Both the position numbers and the translations under genes were made by a program. A DNA stretch of 64,000 nt, taken from contig CALXGH010000019.1 in assembly GCA_944387845.1 (NCBI GenBank), positions 1-64,000 of the forward strand, written 5' to 3'. Of this stretch, positions 62,745 to 64,000 are shown in pieces (positions within the stretch are counted from its first letter, which is position 1; every line of letters starts with the position of its first letter). The stretch comes from an uncultured Oscillospiraceae bacterium. Its GTDB lineage: Bacteria; Bacillota; Clostridia; Oscillospirales; Oscillospiraceae. Under the pieces are notes generated by a model, which was given only the letters and a program-made list of their open reading frames with translations, made no database searches and was not told the origin of the DNA.

Positions 62745-62914
62745 AACTGCAAAACCTTATGTCCTCTCCTCAATATGGACTGTAACCCAATCGATTGTCA
62801 AGCATCTTTGAATAAAGGCAAGTATCCTCTTGCGTTTTTTTCCGTAACTTTTTGAATTCTCCCGCTTTTTAAGAGATGAAATGAAAGTTTATTTTAAAAA
62901 GTTTCATTCTGCCC

Positions 62915-62943
62915 TTGAAAAAAGACAGGCTGTGTAGTATAAT
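62915..62943 (+). promoter_or_regulatory. Promoter of the TAXI gene
   Basis: TTGAAA, 17 bases, TATAAT; near-consensus. The transcript starts about 50 bases before the ATG. Confidence 0.88.
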
Positions 62944-63003
62944 CACAAACATCTGATGACACTATCATGTCTGAAGCAAACTAACGTTTAGGAGAATTAT
63001 GCT

Positions 63004-63987
63004 ATGAAAAAGAAATTATCATTGGTCCTTGCGATCGTAATGGTGTGCATGCTGGCTCTTGCTGGCTGCGGTGGCAAAGACAACAGCGACAAAGATGGCG
63101 GTTCTGACTCTGCAAACCTCCGTTTCGTAACAGGCGGCGAAGGTGGCGTTTATTACGCTTTTGGTAATGTTATCGCTCAGCACGCTACAAACAACACTGA
63201 CGTTAAAATAACCGCTCTTACAAGTGCGGGCAGTCAGGGCAACGTACAGGAACTTGAAGACGGTACAGCCGAGCTGGCTTTCTGTCAGTCCGACGTTATG
63301 GCTTATGCTTATGAAGGCACAAACCTCTTTGACAAACCTGTTGACTGCTTCTCCACAGTTGCGGCTCTTTATAATGAATATGTTCAGATCGTAACTCTGA
63401 ATCCTGAAATCAAGACTGTAGCCGACCTTGAAGGCAAGAAAGTCTCCATCGGTGCTGCAGGTTCCGGTGTTTACTTCAATGCTATCGATATTCTTGGCGC
63501 ATACGGTCTGACTGAAGATGATATAGTTCCTACATATCAGTCCTTCGCAGATAGCGCAAACGACCTTAAAGACGGTAAGATCGACGCCGCTTTCATCGTT
63601 GCAGGCGCTCCAACAACTTCAATAACAGACCTGTCCACAACTAAGGATGTTTACCTTGTCTCTCTTGATGACGAACACGTAGACCAGCTTGTTGAGATGT
63701 CTCCATACTACTCCAAGAGCGTTATCTCTGCTGACGTTTACGGTCTTGAGTCTGATGTTACAACAGTTGCCGTAGGCGCTGTTATCCTCGCAAGAGACGA
63801 CGTATCCGAAGACGCTATCTACGCTCTTTGCGCAGATATCTTCGACAACGCTGCAGACCTTGTAGAATCCCACGCAAAATACGGAGAACTCAGCCTTGAC
63901 TTTGCCGCTTCCGTAACAAGCGTTCCTTATCATGCCGGCGCTGCTAAGTACTTTGCAGAAAAAGGCTATGAGGTTCCGACAAAGTAA
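63004..63987 (+). CDS. TAXI-family TRAP transporter solute-binding lipoprotein
   Basis: The extracytoplasmic receptor of a TRAP transporter of the TAXI type. It begins with a lipoprotein signal peptide (residues 1-22, lipobox LAGC), then a periplasmic-binding fold: LRFVTGGEGGVYYAFGNVIA, SAGSQGNVQELEDGTAELAF and KKVSIGAAGSGVYFNAIDIL are family landmarks. Solute unknown; related TAXI systems carry glutamate or other acids. AGGAG precedes the ATG. The membrane subunit gene presumably follows outside the window. Confidence 0.93.
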   Translation: MKKKLSLVLAIVMVCMLALAGCGGKDNSDKDGGSDSANLRFVTGGEGGVYYAFGNVIAQHATNNTDVKITALTSAGSQGNVQELEDGTAELAFCQSDVMAYAYEGTNLFDKPVDCFSTVAALYNEYVQIVTLNPEIKTVADLEGKKVSIGAAGSGVYFNAIDILGAYGLTEDDIVPTYQSFADSANDLKDGKIDAAFIVAGAPTTSITDLSTTKDVYLVSLDDEHVDQLVEMSPYYSKSVISADVYGLESDVTTVAVGAVILARDDVSEDAIYALCADIFDNAADLVESHAKYGELSLDFAASVTSVPYHAGAAKYFAEKGYEVPTK

Positions 63988-64000
63988 TCATTTGCTCGGT

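Overview
The window comes from a low-to-mid GC, Gram-positive, anaerobic, endospore-forming bacterium, most likely a member of the Clostridia. Evidence for this: an alpha/beta small acid-soluble spore protein gene, an [FeFe] hydrogenase, rubrerythrin, ClpE, FtsEX with a PcsB-like hydrolase, S-layer homology domains, an EcfA1-EcfA2-EcfT module and an archaeal/eukaryotic-type prolyl-tRNA synthetase. Shine-Dalgarno sites are strong and GTG or TTG starts are common. I cannot place it below class level from the sequence alone. Most of the window is ordinary chromosomal core. No prophage, CRISPR array or intact transposon was seen.

Layout. 1-8 kb (minus strand): lysS (running off the left edge, with a C-terminal extension), greA, an unknown gene, the ftsE-ftsX-peptidase cell-division set, a CdaR/PucR regulator and an RsuA-type pseudouridine synthase. 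8-11 kb (plus): a DUF4830-like protein, an iron-sulfur aldo/keto reductase and an S-layer-homology protein. 11-15 kb: a fructose operon, fruR-fruK-fruA, behind a promoter full of direct repeats. 15-20 kb: an orphan group-B-like [FeFe] hydrogenase and a csoR-copA copper operon in which copA is fused to a CopZ-like domain that keeps its own ribosome-binding site. 20-29 kb: mixed regulators and transporters (Sel1 repeat protein, corrinoid-type URO-D methyltransferase, TetR, LysR with a split chromate transporter, MerR/TipA-like regulator with a 19-bp-spacer promoter, divergent alanine racemase). 29-34 kb: tRNA-Thr, a MATE pump, a TtcA-like thiolase, a GC-richer amino-acid permease that looks acquired, and a five-tRNA cluster (Gly, Arg, His, Gln, Lys).

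34.5-38.6 kb holds an MBOAT/SGNH acyl-transfer pair behind a 635-base leader, then an arsenic-type operon in decay: ArsR, its promoter and two operators look intact, but the permease has an internal deletion and arsC has an amber codon at a usually Trp position. 38.7-49 kb is housekeeping (clpE, truA, ECF transporter energy module, an rRNA-methyltransferase-like gene, a HAD phosphatase, proS). 49-64 kb contains two tandem MFS paralogs, rubrerythrin, lysA, a restriction-modification pair, a DMT permease, upp, gph, a spore protein gene, a two-OB-fold SSB-like protein, a sirtuin, ppa and a TAXI-type TRAP binding protein.

I did not find a convincing wholly new multi-gene system. The observations most worth following are the CopA-CopZ fusion with a retained internal start, the decaying ars operon, the group-B hydrogenase standing alone, the Alr-like protein lacking the usual Met-Asp-Gln motif, the restriction-modification pair of unknown specificity, and the long MBOAT leader carrying a 15-nt dyad that recurs once elsewhere.
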